Shown: positions 32,484 to 45,942, numbered from the stretch's first letter. The stretch is DNA of 64,000 nt from Asterella californica (GCA_036924285.1 JAYKYS010000004.1:19252001-19316000); one strand, 5' to 3'. Made by a program: numbers and translations. The notes: generated from the sequence alone by a model not told the origin.

Positions 32484-33987
32484 ATGGGGAGGTTAGACCG
32501 AGTATCTGGCAAATTCATCAGTCAGAAACGAATGTGCGAAGATCATGCGGTCGAAGAGAGATATGGACGACTCGAGAACTAGACAGTTGAGAATTGGGAG
32601 AAAGTCTTGCTCGACGAGGCGGGCGAGAAGGGAGACTTGCTCTTCGACCATGCGTCGATGAAGAGCCTGGTGAAGGAAGGTCAGGATTACGGAGAGCTCT
32701 TCGTTCACCCAGTTCATCCGACGAATGACTACAAGTTAGCCGATTACAAGGATCCGGAGAAGAGGAAGATCGCCGAAGCGATAATGCTGATCCTGAGTTC
32801 GAGACGGACGACCTATTTGTCAGCATGGAAGGTCTGCTTCTTCGATAACTTATTCATCGAGAAGCGAGCACATTGGACGAAGATCTTCCACGAAGAAGTT
32901 CAGCGTCTCTGGATCAAACAGGATTACGTTCACTTGGGAGGATTCGTTTCAATCTTCTACTTCGGAATGAGTTGGCTGAACGAAGACGAGCAGAAGCAGT
33001 TGAGCTTCGATGAAGAAGAAGACTGTGAGGACGAAGATCTTTTATCAGTTCAAGAGGAAGAGGAGGAGCACCGAGAGAAGATGCACAGCAAGTGGAGGCT
33101 TCATCGAAGGCTCCAGCCGATGTCATGCAGGAAGCACAACCGGTGGAAGACACCCTAGAAGTTGGTGAAGATCAAGATAAGCGACACAACAAAAAGAAAT
33201 GGAGTCTTTCAACCTCGCCGTCGGAGAAGCCGAAGACAAGGAAGAAGGTGAAGAGCACCAAGAAAGAGACAATCGAGCTAAGTAGCTCAGAGGTGAAGAT
33301 GGAGGGAGCGGCCATCTTGGGCGAAGGAACTTCATAGGGTCCAGTACTTGGTGAGATGACAAGTTTCGAAGGGCGATGCTCTTTGATAAAGAGGTAGTAG
33401 TTCCAATCCTTAGACTTCTGGAGGAGAACAAGAAAGAGTATGAAGACGAAGTCAAGAAGACGATGACTTTGCTCGAATTGTTCGTCGCGATACATTTCAG
33501 CAAGGGTAATTGGCGACAGGAGAAGAAAAATCTTCGCAAAGAGACGAGGAATGTCATGAAGCTTCGGTTGGAGACTGAGAAGGAGCTTGAAGACCTTCGG
33601 TGTCAATGCGAGGAGCTCAAGACCGCAGCGAAGACGAAGGACGAGGAGGTTAAGATGTCGACGAAGAGCTTCTCCGATCGACTCAAGGAGTTATCAACAC
33701 AGAAAGCCGACTTGCAACAAAGTCGAGAGGAGTATCAGGTCACAGTCGCCGAGCTTACAAAGGAGAAAGAAGAACTTCGGGCGAAGATGGAGAACTCTGA
33801 AGATCTTCGAAAGAAGTTAATGCTAGTGTTATCTACCTATGTGACTTCGGGCTTGAACTCCAAAGAGCTTGGTCTTCTTCGAACGTTGAAGGTGGAGGTA
33901 GTGCAAGCGGACACAAACTCCGATGGTGTGAAAGCGCGTCTTTCCCGACTCAAACAGAAGGTAGATAGGGAGTTAGGAGAGATTTGA
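32484..33987 (+). pseudogene. Unrecognised coiled-coil, gag-like protein gene (broken)
   Basis: About 500 codons in three linked frames. 32484-33090 has an in-frame TAG at 32580-32582. 33092-33337 ends with TAG. 33376-33987 ends with TGA. Two frameshifts separate them. The N-terminal third is globular (YGELFVHPVHPTNDYKLADY; RTTYLSAWKVCFFDNLFIEK; LGGFVSIFYFGMSW). Next is a very acidic stretch (FDEEEDCEDEDLLSVQEEEEE), a basic KKWSLSTSP/KPKTRKKVKSTKK region, and a long C-terminal coiled coil (from KKEYEDEV to KQKVDRELGEI). The layout resembles gag-like proteins of large non-autonomous plant retroelements, but I cannot name a family. It lies on the opposite strand to, and inside, the gypsy gag. 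Surrounding non-coding DNA is rich in CTTCGGCGAAG-like words. Confidence 0.5.
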
Positions 33988-34130
33988 GCAAACGCGGAGG
34001 TTCAGTTAAAAGAGTTTAGAGCATAGTTAGGCTTAGGAGTTTAGATTCAGTGAAGATGAAGATAGATCGTATGGTAGTGAAAGTCTTCTGTCTTCTTAGG
34101 AAGAAAAACAGTTAGGTTAGTGAAAAGAGT

Positions 34131-34137
34131 ATATAAG
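34131..34137 (+). promoter_or_regulatory. TATA-like box downstream of the coiled-coil gene
   Basis: TATATAA in GAGTATATAAGCGACCCGACC, about 145 bases after the gene's stop. A promoter after the coding region is what a 3' LTR would show, but I could not align a matching 5' LTR upstream of 32484. Confidence 0.3.
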
Positions 34138-35416
34138 CGACCCGACCTTTTGAAGTTGTGTCTTTTTCCATGTTTTCAGTTCTTTATTAATTAATTTTCA
34201 TTTTTCTCAAAAGTGCGGAGCAAATGTTATGAATGATTTGGGCGAAGACGATTTTCTTCAAATATTCGGAGCTTGCTGTTATAGGAGTAAATCTGAGTGA
34301 CGAAGATCTTCGTAGGTAGACTTCGGCGAATGCTCTTCGGCGAAGAGTGAACCTGCGTATTATGCGAATGAGATTAAGCGAAGGTCTGAGAACAAATCAG
34401 TTATTGTGAAGTGGAAGAGAATAAGTTAAATTGTAAGAAGCGTTTGGAAGATGGTGGCTTCTTCTTGAGAATGCCTTCTTCAAATAAGTGGGGTCTTTAA
34501 GAGTGAAGATTTAGTAGGAAAAACACTTCTTAGGAAGAGTAGGGGCTTATTCTTTGAACCTTGCTGTGAAGTTTGTATCTTCTATCTTTTAAGAAGAAGA
34601 CTAGTAACATTTCAGCAGTACTTCGCATTCTTCATTCATTCATACATTATCTTCTCGAATCTTTTGTCTGTATTGTTGGAAAGGTCCCTGATCAAGAACT
34701 ATTTCATTGTTGTTTGTGTTCGATTTGTCAAGTTGCGTTGGGGTTTGGTTTCTTATTAGACTTAAATTCTCCTCCGAATATTATTCCATTCTGTGAGAAT
34801 AACAAAAAACTACTAGAATTATCATTGTGACGTTGTAGTACTGTGTGTTGTGTAATTGTTAACTGTATCTTCGTAGGAACGATCCTTAATTTACTATTTT
34901 TGATACATTGTGTTCTCTGGGTTGTTACATTCTTCATTAGCTTTTGAGCTTAAGTAGTAATGTTTCTTCTCTCCTTTTATCTGCATTTTCTTGTTTCTTC
35001 TTCTTCGTATCTTAGCTGTCATCGCTATCCACCTCTCCTCTTCCGGGTTCTTTATACTGGTATTTGTCTTTGTCTACATATCTATCTCATAATGCTAGAA
35101 CTCTTTGTCGTGTTGACGTAGTCCAACTTCTAGTTCATCTGCATTTGCATAACCTCCATCCTCCACTCTATAAATATTTAGATCATACTGCACTTTATAA
35201 AGTAGTGATATAGAGAGAAAAATCTGTGATTGTATGATTAGTCGTGATGATACTATTTGAAAATAGATTGAAAGATTGTTTTTTTTCTTTCTCCTTGTTT
35301 CGTACTACTGAGTTCGAACATGATATCTGCATCTTTCTTGGTCACTCAGAATTCATTTAGAAATAATGTTTCTACTTGATCCTAAGGTGTGTATCATCAA
35401 TTCTGCTTCGAGTGTA

Positions 35417-36345
35417 CTATCTAGATATTCGTTTCTTTAATGTATCTGTAAACAAAGTTGTCTTATCAGTCGGACCTTCCTTGTTTAGAGTCATACAACA
35501 CTCAAAAGTTGCTATATGCAGGTCCGGGTCTTCGTGTGATTTCTCTTTGAACAGTGGCATGAGTATACGTACTCGCAATGTTCGAGTTTGATTTGAAATT
35601 GAAATAATGATAACAAGATTTGGATTGGTTGGAAGAGTTGGACTGGTAATGGTTTGTGGTGAAGAAGTTGATGTGTTTCTAGTTGTAGTATTTGGAAGTA
35701 GAGGAATAGTTGTTGGATGGGTTGTGGTGCTGGTCGGTATGGTTTGCTGAGTAATGCTTGGTATGCGAAAAGTATTTGGTTTATTGAGATTGGTAGGTGC
35801 TATTGATGGAGAAAGGATTGGAGAAGGTGATAGTATCGGTGTTTCTGCTTTTGTGCTTGATGATGTTTCTTTCCTAGACGTGTGTAAGATAATAAGTTTT
35901 TTTGACATCACTCAATATCGAAGTAACTTCTGATCTCGTCTGGTTCTGATGTGAGCAAGCTTATATGTTGAAACTTTTCTGTTTTTTTTTCCAGTCCGCA
36001 TGTGGTTCAAAAACACCTTCTGATTCGGTCGAAAAATGATGGCTTCATAAATACTTGTCGCTTGCTGTTCATATTTCAGTTCAAACATTTTCTTTCTTCT
36101 TTAAGTACTTGTTGTTCATTATATTTATGTAGGAGGAGAGTGAATTTTTCTCATAGTTCTCTCAAATCTTCATGGTTTTTAAGTCTTTGTTCGGCTTTTT
36201 TGATCAATAAGACATCTAATACAAGATGTAGATTGCTACCAATTTGATTTAAGATTTTCTGATGAAAAGTTTGTCCGATTGATGTTTTGTATAACTCTTT
36301 GAAGTCAATCTTGCGGATTGACATCATCTTCTGACATGTTTTCAT
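35417..36345 (-). pseudogene. Gypsy gag N-terminal part
   Basis: On minus, 36345-36151 encodes a charged N-terminal part (IDFKELYKTS, KKAEQRLKNHEDLREL). 35911-35417 encodes a Ser/Thr/Pro-rich linker followed by RILMPLFKEKSHEDPDLHIATFE, the typical gag-domain opening of plant gypsy elements (F-x-G/E-KSHEDPDxHI). The frames are separated by shifts and stops. It lies between the 5' LTR at 36897 and the inserted unit near 34.5 kb. Confidence 0.6.
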
Positions 36346-36896
36346 ACATTATTTTGGACAAGTAGTCTGATTGTATCTTCTATATTTATTGGGACTAGTT
36401 CAAAGTTTCTATGCTTGATCTCTATCTAGAACAACATTCTACTACAAATCTTGTATAGCTTTGAGATTCCTTCAGCAAAGTTATAGTATGATGGTAAGAT
36501 CTAATACAGAAAACTGTTTATCGATGAAAACAAAACTATCTTGTTTCCATTGTTTTCTATTCAAATGTACACGGATCGTGTTGCAACTCTACTCGGATGC
36601 TAAAGTATGTAGTCTGTATCGAGAGTTAGGCGACATTCTATCTACAAGTTCTCCGTGTTGTTGTAATTCTGCTTCTTCATCCGTTTCGTGGACTAATTCT
36701 TCTGATTGTAGTAAATACAGTTTCTCGTTCTCATTCTTCATCCGACCAAGTTGACCAATTATCTCTCATTCATTTGCTTTAGTATCCCAGTGTCTCTTCT
36801 CCTTCTATGTTGCAAACGGTTAGCTCCAGATCCGTTGCTAATGATCTCGCTGGTTACAACTTATGCTTGTTGTGTTCCCTAGCGTTATCATCAAAA

Positions 36897-37352
36897 TGTT
36901 ACTCGTGATATACACTAGTATGTCAGAGTCCCTTGTCAATGGATCTGAATATTGATTTCATCATCAAACATGCAATTAGATTCAGTACAGAAGTTTCTCC
37001 TAAAATTATAAATCTCCTTTTATACAAAATTATCCTCTACACTTGATTGATCGATCGAAGAATGTGATCCTCAGAGACAAGGCCTCTGATATACTATTTT
37101 CTTAGCAACACGCTTGTAGACTGTTAGGACAAGAGTCAAGAACTGTGTAACTGTCTAACGATCTGATGTATCCAGATACCAGTCCGTAAGATTAACTATC
37201 CGAGCTAATCTATATCCGATATCAACTCCGGATATACAATGCAGTCCCAAACAATGCTACTGTATTCATCCGAACAATCTTCCATATAATCCATATGACA
37301 TCAGATGATACTTTCCGGATTCTCCTCTAAGATGAAGATGAAGAATAAGATA
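36897..37352 (-). repeat. Gypsy 5' LTR, about 456 bp
   Basis: Aligns with 24379-24707: same TGTTACTCGTGATATACACTAG end, same GATTGATCGATCGAAGAATGTGATCC block and same CTTCCATATAATCCA block. It keeps about 127 bases missing from the other copy. The upper terminus is decayed (AAGATA in place of GGTAACA), so 37352 is approximate. The primer binding site region below 36897 (TTTTGATGATAACGC on minus) is too changed to assign. Confidence 0.75.
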
Positions 37353-39560
37353 ATATTATGTTGTGTGCACTATGTTCCATTGCACTTCAAGAAAATAACT
37401 TAGTTTAACCTTGTAACAGCATGTGAGAAATTAGTTAAAAGTACAAAGGTTCCTTTTGTACTTTTACTATACTGTTTTTATTTATAGATGTTTTATATAT
37501 TTTCTTATATAATATATCTTTTTTATACTTTATTTATTTATCTTCTAAATAAAGTATTTTCTATTTTCTATATTAATTATAATATTCAAAATCAGAATTT
37601 TTAATACCTTCAATATGTCATAGGTGATAAAGTAATATAATACGAGTGACTTCTCCGAGCATTGCATCAACTAAATGAAAAATGAAAGCTAGAAATATTA
37701 ACATAGATAATGAAACTGAACTTGCTTGTTGGACTCAAAACTATGTTGACTTGCTATCATATGCTATCGAGTTAACAAGTCCATGATTATACGCATAATA
37801 GAAGATAATTCTTGAATCAAATAAGTAGAAACACATTATAGTTGGAGCACTATTGCAATCAAAAGGTTATGAATTCATATATCTATGACTTGTAAAGTAA
37901 ACTAGTGTAGTGACATGACACTTAGGCAAAGATAGCTAGATAATAGACAGAATTTTCATGCTTGTGATTGGGACTTCTTCCGTCTCTATTGATTTTTTAA
38001 AGTGGATTCAATTCTACTGCAAAGTTTCAATTCATATCCAGCGATACAATATAAAATTATGAAAAATAGTCCAAAATTTGAGAAAAGGTGAGCAACTAGG
38101 TGTAACATGCTATCTTGAGGGTACACAAGGTTATCTTATCCACAAAATGGTTTCTGTATGTGATTAAGAATCTACGATATTCAACACATATTTTAGATTT
38201 GTAACCCGTGAGAGGTTTGATTGTTGCTTGATATTTTTCACGGAGCAAATGTTTCTCTTGCTATCAAAATGCATATAAGATATAACTGCATATTCTCGAT
38301 GTTCTTTCATTACGATGTGCATGAAGTGAGCAAATGAGCGAAAGTACTGATTAGCCTCGTATTTTGGTACATACGTGATAGGTCTCACATACTGTTTGTA
38401 CTAGTCAGTTGAATCTATCTTGATCCATGAATATGCATATTTCAGATTCACGCAAAATAGAATCAGAAACAACATGTACGTCCAGTTGATTGGATGTAGA
38501 TATTTCTTAGTGATGAATTCAACATTCAATATAGTTTTGTTGGAGATAATCCAACCTTAGTCAGCTTTTGTAAAAACCAGTATGACGAGAATAAATCATA
38601 GAGATTTAAATGGATGCATATCTCAAGCTTTAAAGTTTTCTTTTAACATAAAATTGTAAAATTTATATTTTATTATAAATATATCGTAAATAATGATATA
38701 GTAGAATTGGTCCTGAATAATAACTACACATTACAGAGATATAGTATGTAACTACAAATCGTCAGCAAATTTTGATCTAATCGTTTCTTGTTAGTTTAAT
38801 ACCATGTTCAAGATTTAAAGATCATAGTTTTATAATGATTTTTCCTAAATTTATCAAAAATTAAATTTATTTTACATGTATTAACAACTGAAGTTGAGTT
38901 GCATCCTCAAGATCTCAAATTTTATCATTCAGTTAACATATGGTTAGATGAGATCCTCTTCAACCATACTATTTTTGAAAGGAGATGGTATATAGACTAA
39001 GAAGGTGATCCTTGGTGTTGATGAGAATGCATTACTCATGTGATGAAATCTAGGTCAGATCTCTTTTGAGATATTAACTTGAGGCAGCTCTAGATTTGAT
39101 GTCTTTCATCAAGTTCAAAACTTCTTTTTCTCTTTTTCTCCTTAATTAATTAGATAATATTAAATTAATAACTTTCTAGAAAAATTGGTTGACATTCAAT
39201 TATTCTGTGTGTACCTAACTAGAATAATAAAAAATTATTTCAATAACTTTTCAATAGCTTTATTATTTTACTATTATTTAGTATTAATTTTTATTTTTTA
39301 AGGTCTATATTACTCCACACATGGTTCTATAATAATGTTCAACTGGCCCGAAACACGATACCAATGGATGAAATTAGATGAAACATATCTTTTAGTATCA
39401 AAGATCAAATGTGAAGTTGTACACTGCAACTTTCATACGAGCTCGTTGTCTTTTCACTATCTTGTAAAGTTGTTCAGATGTCTTCGACCAACAAACAAGT
39501 GGTATACTATAATAGTCGTAGTTGATTTGTTGTATTGTAATATGCTACAAGTAACCGAAT

Positions 39561-39860
39561 ATGCATGTAGGATAACTTCTGGTAACTTTTGCTCGTTTAT
39601 TGTTATCGAGAAAATACATAAAGATTAAATAAAATATATATAAAAATAAAAATATTATCTGTTAACTCATGCCTGGAAATACATAAAGAACAGGAGATAA
39701 TAAGTCTTGACTAGACTGCTGCGCTTAAGAAAGTACAAGTCCGGGAAGCTGTACTTATCAATACATTAATTTACTCAAAGTTTAATTTAATACCTAGCCT
39801 TTCTTGCAGGAAAGATTAGGTTAAATTAAACGCCTGGATATCCTTTATCTTTCGATGGAA
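39561..39860 (+). repeat. Dispersed hairpin repeat, copy A
   Basis: Shares GATAACTTCTGGTAACTTTTG, CTCATGCCTGGAAATAC and AAGTACAAGTCCGG with other copies. It contains an imperfect hairpin, 39780-39803 pairing with 39810-39831 (core TACCTAGCC / GATTAGGT). Confidence 0.5.
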
Positions 39861-41273
39861 TATGTGAATATGCAGGTGCTAAGAACATACAAGAGCTTGA
39901 TAACATACCAGAAAAGTATCTTATCAAACTGAAACGGCAGGCAAGACCATTCCTTGACATATAAGTGTCTTGTAATTTCTAACCGATCTGTTCTTTTCAG
40001 TTGTTGAATAAGAATGAATTTTTGAGGGATTGCTTTGAATTGTTGCTCATGTGATTTCTTTGTGGATTGTGTATGTTAGTGCCCTGCCATGACGTGGCAA
40101 CATCGATCTCTTAGTTGAATGAACGCAAACTATTTCAATTGATCAACACGATCATCTCAAATACTAGTTTCATTGATTTCTCCAAATTGCGATTAAACAA
40201 ACATTTATATCTAAGCGTCAAAAGACACCTATAGATTGCATCCAACGGTGTCAGTTGTGTACTGTTGCAACATGCAGAGTAAAAATACAAAGTACTTTGA
40301 TTTGATTTTCTTTCTTAATCTCAAATTGGCAAATAATGTAAATAAACACCTCTTTTATCATTCCAAAGATATTTATGAGATGGACAAAGCAGACGATCTC
40401 TAGTCCTTTGATTTACTAACATTTCTACATTTTGCTAAAGATCATTCTTATAGTGTTTAAGTTTTGGTGAAAATTCCGTAACATGGTCAAATGAGTCTCA
40501 AACTGAAGGATATCATGAGAACATTGGCTAAGGTAGTTTGGAATTCTTAAATTTTATTTAAGGTATTTTTAAAGATAACTAAATTGAATCAGAGGCTCGC
40601 ACAATAAAAAACCTCAGATTATGTTGAGAATAAGCATAAAACTGAACGGTTTTGCGAGAGCATTAACTATGATATTTCTTAAATCAGACTCTGGATCTTC
40701 TTGAATCAAGTCAGAAGTTAAGAAATTACAAATGACAAACGCATAAGCTTCTATAACCTACGTCTACAGACTAGAGAGGGTGAGAAAGAAGAATTCAATC
40801 TATTCTTTATGCAGTATAGTATTCTGAATTGTCCATACTCTATTCCTTTCATAACCGTAATTTCTGGTACACCTAAGGTGACCTTAACCAGTCACCGCAC
40901 ATTAGTGATACCCTAACAACTCTTTTGAAAACTGAAGAAGATATATATTCTAATTAAGGATTCTAGCTATATGAAGTGTCTTTTTCATCCGTATGTTGAG
41001 GTGATATATTTCCAAAAAGAAATGGACAGATTTTGCATTATACAATCCCATAAAGAGGAGTTTTGCAGGAAGCCTTGAGTCTGTTCGACCTTGGGGAGCA
41101 AGATCCTGATACTACCATGTTTGCAAGAAATCTTTATGACTAACGAAGGGTTAATGATTTAGCCTGGAGATTCTTGGATATATAAAGGAAAAATTATAAA
41201 CAAATAACTCTTAACTCTTAACTTTTGGTCGTGTTAGTAATCGCTGCAAAAGCAACAGTGGATTACAACATTT

Positions 41274-41572
41274 GCAACATGAACTTCTGGGGAACTTTTG
41301 TACTCTTTTGATTATAGAAAAGCACATAAGTGTTATGTAGAAATCCTATATTAAGTTGTAAAGAAAAATCAAATTTAACTATAAGTGTTAAATATTAATC
41401 ATACTTAGAGTTGCAGGAAGGTCCAAACATAATCTATAAAGAAAACGCAGACAAACACCCCTCATACACTACAAATGCTGGAGCCTGCTAACAAACATAT
41501 TTAATGTAAACCAGGCGTGCATTTATTATCTTATTTTTAAAACATGGAAGAGGTGAATATGCAAAGAAGATA
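41274..41572 (+). repeat. Dispersed hairpin repeat, copy B
   Basis: Shares GAACTTCTGGGGAACTTTTG and AGAGGTGAATATGCAAAGAAGAT with copy C. The hairpin is not preserved. Confidence 0.45.
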
Positions 41573-42480
41573 TTTTTGGTTTTATTCGTTTATGTTTATT
41601 ATTGTATTTGTTTGAAAATGCACGTAATGGCGAAAATTCATTATTAGAAAGATGAGCATGATGCCTTGAGTAGTTGAGTTTAATGTTCTGATAAGCATAA
41701 GAATACGAATCGTGCATTTTCCCTCTGTAGAAGAATAAAATACCTTACGTCTTTTGTGCATTCAAGTTTAGTATATCTCTGAAATATCGAAAGCAAAAGA
41801 CATAGTACCGGTATCAGGTTGATAAACTCCAGCAAGGTTCAGAATAAATCAAAATTACAAGTAAAAAGGGAAACTTACAGAATTTTTGAACTGTTTTCGA
41901 TTTTTTAGTATATAAATTCATATAAATTTTAAAAATACGAAATTATCAAAATAACCATAGCTAAAATTCAATTTCATCACCAAAATTCTTATCATACTTT
42001 CAGCTTGAAATTTTCTCCGAACCTTCAATTCCAGAAATTTAGTTTGTCAATAGTTATTATGATTATAACGTATTGTCAAAGCTACTTTTTTTTCTAGCTT
42101 TTATAGCTAGAGACTTGTGGGTGTCGCGCTCGTTCTGTTCCCGAACCATGTACCATCGATAGAATTATAATAGAATTATTAAATTATAATCGATGAACAT
42201 ATATAAGAAATAAGAATGCACGAATATAATACCCTAGTTGACGAAAAACTCATTTCGTGCATATATATTACATATAGATATACAAGCTGAAGTATAATAT
42301 GATGATTAAAGACATGATACAACTATAATACTTATTATATTACAAGATCTCAAAAAAGTTCTAAATCTAATATTTAGAAAAGCAAAGAGTCCAAAAAAAA
42401 TCCAATGTCGCACATATAAAGCCTAAAGGCTTTGAGTAGTGACCCTCCAAGACTGAAGTTAATATGATAACTAAATAATG

Positions 42481-45400
42481 ATTCCTGTAACAACAATGGA
42501 AAGAGGCAAACATTTCACAATTGTTCCTTTGCATATCGAAACCATAAAATTTAGAGGGATATTCCTCTTCTTTCTTACTTTGCCTAGTATAAAATGTAAA
42601 ACAGAAATCCATGAGTCAAGAAAGGCGCTTCCAATCTCGAATCCACATAGACATGACAGCGTGTAAAAATTTGAAAAGAAAGGCGGTAACTAAACGACGT
42701 TTCTATGTATCTTGGAGAAAGCCCAAAAGGTTGGTGCGCGGAATTGATGAGGTTAGCCCAACAAACAACAGAAACGAACATGGGATAGTCCATGCAGACG
42801 ACATGAACGATTCGGTTGCTTGGAGCGTGTTAGGAACAGCAGATCGTTGAAGATTCGAGCGGCCGAGTGCGCCGCTAAGATGCAACAAAGGTGTTGTTGG
42901 AGCAAGTAGTGGAGCCGGGCAAAACAAGAAGCTAGCTTGGTAGGGCCCACATAAAGAAACGTAGTAGACACCCGCCCAATCATGCCAAGAACTTTAGGAG
43001 TGGATACACAAATTCAAATCAAGCCGAATCTGCGTCGAGGGACTTTGATACACAGCAGCTGTTCTGGCCCAACTGTTAACGTATCTGGAGTTTATCATCC
43101 TTTCACATTCCGTTCCAGCTATTCGATGCATGGCTTTGTCTTCGACCCGATACACACCCTTAAAAGTTTGGCGAGCGCCAGGAAAACCAATTGACAAGAT
43201 AATCGTTCGACTGACGTACTGACTGAGTTATCTGCTATCAGGACTTCATCCATGAGGGCGGCCACCTCAAGAAGCCCCGGCGGAGTTTGTCCCTTCTTCA
43301 GTGGATTCGAAAGGATCGGTGCGGCCACAGTTTCTTGCCGTTTCCATCCTATCACAGTCTGTGATGCAACTCTCCGTGCATGATAGTGGATTCCATGAGA
43401 TTCCAAACTGTAGGAGCCACGCTGCAGCATCTAACAGGCACAAAGTGCTGCTTTCTAACATCTTATAGAGATTTTAGGGTTTTTCTACTTTGGGAAGCTC
43501 TGGTGCAGTTTACTTGCAGCACTAGAATGGGTACGTCAGGCAGGGCCGGGTTCACCTTCAGCATCCAAGGCAAGGGGTTGCACGTAGATCGAGCGCCAAG
43601 ATCAAAATCCCGGAGGGAACTCTCAAGTTTTACCACTGGAGCTACAACACACCATGCCAAGAGGCTTCCGAGCTCTGTAGTAGTTGAGAGCAGGATTGTG
43701 TGATGCAAGCACTACCTTGATGAGGGCTCTTCACTAGCTACCCGCATTGATTCTTCACGCAGCGTGTCATATTTTTGCAATGCACCGAGAGCACGCTACA
43801 ATATAATTTAACTTACTGCTTAGTCCGGAGTTTCACATACTAAATGGTGTAGACCATATGCATAACTCTAAAGTCATCATTATACCGTCAGATATGCTGA
43901 GGATTTGTTGACGTCACGATGATCATCGACTTCTGAGTTCCCATAGGCTGCAAACTGCCCCAACGACGTTATATTTATATAAGCACTGTACTTGAGCTGT
44001 GATCTCGAACATGGGCGATTCAGTCTGAAATATAAGCACGTGATGGCTTCGGATTTTCCGCAGCACGGGTCTAACAGCAGTAACTCACTGCCGGTCTGAA
44101 CCGTCTGATATATGGCCAAAAGGTAATTAATTAGTGTACTTTCAACTCAAAGAAAGAGGCGGTTGTCTTGTGCTCTGAAAACTATATTATTTACCTGAAC
44201 ATGTCAACGGGCTGTCCGAGGGTAGGCTTGCTATCGATGTGCTCTGGACAATACTAGAAGGCGTTAAAAGTTTTTCACTTGATTCATATTCACGATTTCC
44301 ACTCGACAAAGTATTTAGACACAGACGCTAGTGTTCAGATGAAGTGACAAACTTTAAGAAGTGGCTGCTTATGAGACTACAGCACGCTAATCACTCTGAA
44401 ACGCTAACTGCAAAGAGTTTTTGCATGTACATCTCGCATGCATAAGGAAGACCAAAAAGCTAAGCAAAGGTTTCTGTGTTGTTCAGTTAACTCGATCCCA
44501 AGAGATCAAAAGCCGTCAGATTAGAAATTTTACTGAACGTTGACCAACGCACAAGATATAAATTGAGCATGTGCACTAACGTTACTAAAGCCAACGTCCA
44601 ATCCAGACCATAACGACGATCGCGAGTGAATATAGAACGACAGCTTACAGGTTTTCTTAGGTCCGACTTTCCGGATAGAAGGTACAGAAACTAACTAATT
44701 AAAGGTAGCTGAGAGCCTTGATAAATGCTAGTTCATATTTCCTCCGGTTTCCAGTGTCAAGGAATTTAGTTTGTGACTGATCGACAGTTCTTACGGTGAC
44801 GACTAAACTTCTTTTGAACTCTGGCCATGGGATCCGGAGCTTGAAAGTCGAACTCAGTAGAGCATTTTCAACTGACTGAATAGTGTTTGATGTCTCAGAT
44901 CATGCAGTCGATGGCGTTTGGGAGAAGGCTGCTTTAAGTTTAGGCTGATTTCCAGTGTTCATCACCGCTACCCCCTCCAATCGCAACATGCACAAGGAGT
45001 TGCATGCGTGTTCGAGTGGCGGCAGAAGCGTTGTCAATGAATAGCTGGCGCGTGCACTGCAGCCACAATCCCATTCCCAAACTTATTAGAGCGGGTCCTG
45101 CTCTCCAACTTTCACGAGTTACAGTGAAATGTAGCAAGAAGGTGAGGACAAGAAGAAGATCTAATTTTGTCGGCAACAATCATACAGTACGTACGTACAG
45201 ATCTAGAGTGCCTCGATCTTCTAGTGCCGAAATTACTTTCCCGTCTTCTTAGGCCACAGTTATAATATATTATTGTGATGGGTAAACGAGTCCTTGCATC
45301 GTTTCACCACGAATTCGAACCTCTAAGCTCGCTCTAGAAGGGCCGAAGGAGTAAGGGCATTCTCCATATGTCGATCGATGGTAATAATTTAAAGATCCGC

Positions 45401-45942
45401 AGATTGAAGTTCTTAAATTTCTGATGGCCGTACGTATAGAAACTGTTAGTCTAGAGCTAAGTTGACCTTCTTGAGACTGGTAAGCAGCTAACGCCCGTAA
45501 GACAGCTCCGCCGGCCCCATCGATCGCTCAGAAGAATGGCAGCTGTACAGGTCAGAAAGGTCCGGAAAGTTCAGTGCATGCTCGAAGTTAACCCGAGCAT
45601 CAGATTCTTCTTCTGTAGCTCGTGGCCTTACGTTTCCTGCGGATGAGAGTTCTGAAAATCATGGAAATGAATGAATGCATTTGCCTTCAAGGCGAGGACT
45701 TAGTACTAGCTTGTTTCAGCCCTCTTCTGCTATACCATGATCACGCATGGAATTAATGGATTCAATGGATGGATGGAGAACTTTCTTTCCTGTAGGATGT
45801 TGTTACATAGATACTTGTTTGTAAGAAGAATCGAGAATTTTGACGAAGGAAGGGTTCCCTGAGTGAAAAGTGAGAAACTATCTCAAGAAAGTACTAGTCA
45901 CTCAACTCTTTATGCTGCAGGGAGGGAGGGAGAGGGAGAGGA
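42481..45942. other. More GC-balanced region without assignable genes
   Basis: Between about 42600 and 43720 several overlapping frames are open on both strands (for example 43119-43430 and 43463-43708 on minus). None carries a family motif or convincing splice framing. It could be a decayed gene or unannotated UTR sequence. Confidence 0.4.

Larger units (their letters stand above)
24374..37357 (-). mobile_element. Nested Ty3-gypsy element framed by two LTRs
   Basis: Two homologous LTRs in the same orientation (24379-24707 and 36897-37352) frame this 13-kb block. ATATT lies at both outer edges (24374-24378 and 37353-37357) as a candidate 5-bp target duplication. A polypurine tract next to the lower LTR shows that the element reads on minus. 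Its own parts are gag start (36345-35417), gag C-terminal region (about 31850-31300) and integrase (30950-30230). Protease, RT and RNase H are missing. Foreign pieces inside are another gypsy (25.4-27.0 kb), a copia (27.0-30.0 kb) and a coiled-coil gag-like unit (about 31.9-34.5 kb). Confidence 0.65.
37358..42480. other. AT-rich gene-poor region
   Basis: No coding frame with family motifs on either strand. It holds two copies of the hairpin-bearing dispersed repeat (39561-39860 and 41274-41572). The rest shows nothing I recognise. Confidence 0.5.

Noticed and set aside
33123..33606. Two 144-codon minus-strand frames
   Set aside because: Shadows of the acidic and coiled-coil coding region on plus; Ser/Leu-rich composition is typical of such antisense frames.
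36850..36896. tRNA-Asp-type primer binding site next to the gypsy 5' LTR
   Set aside because: TTTTGATGATAACGC only loosely resembles the expected TGGCGCCGTTGCC; too many mismatches to claim.
43119..43708. Two adjacent minus-strand frames of 103 and 81 codons
   Set aside because: Different frames, no shared domain, no consistent splice sites; left as unassigned region.
45350..45480. Possible rRNA-like fragment
   Set aside because: A few words resembled small-subunit rRNA, but no stretch long enough could be recognised.
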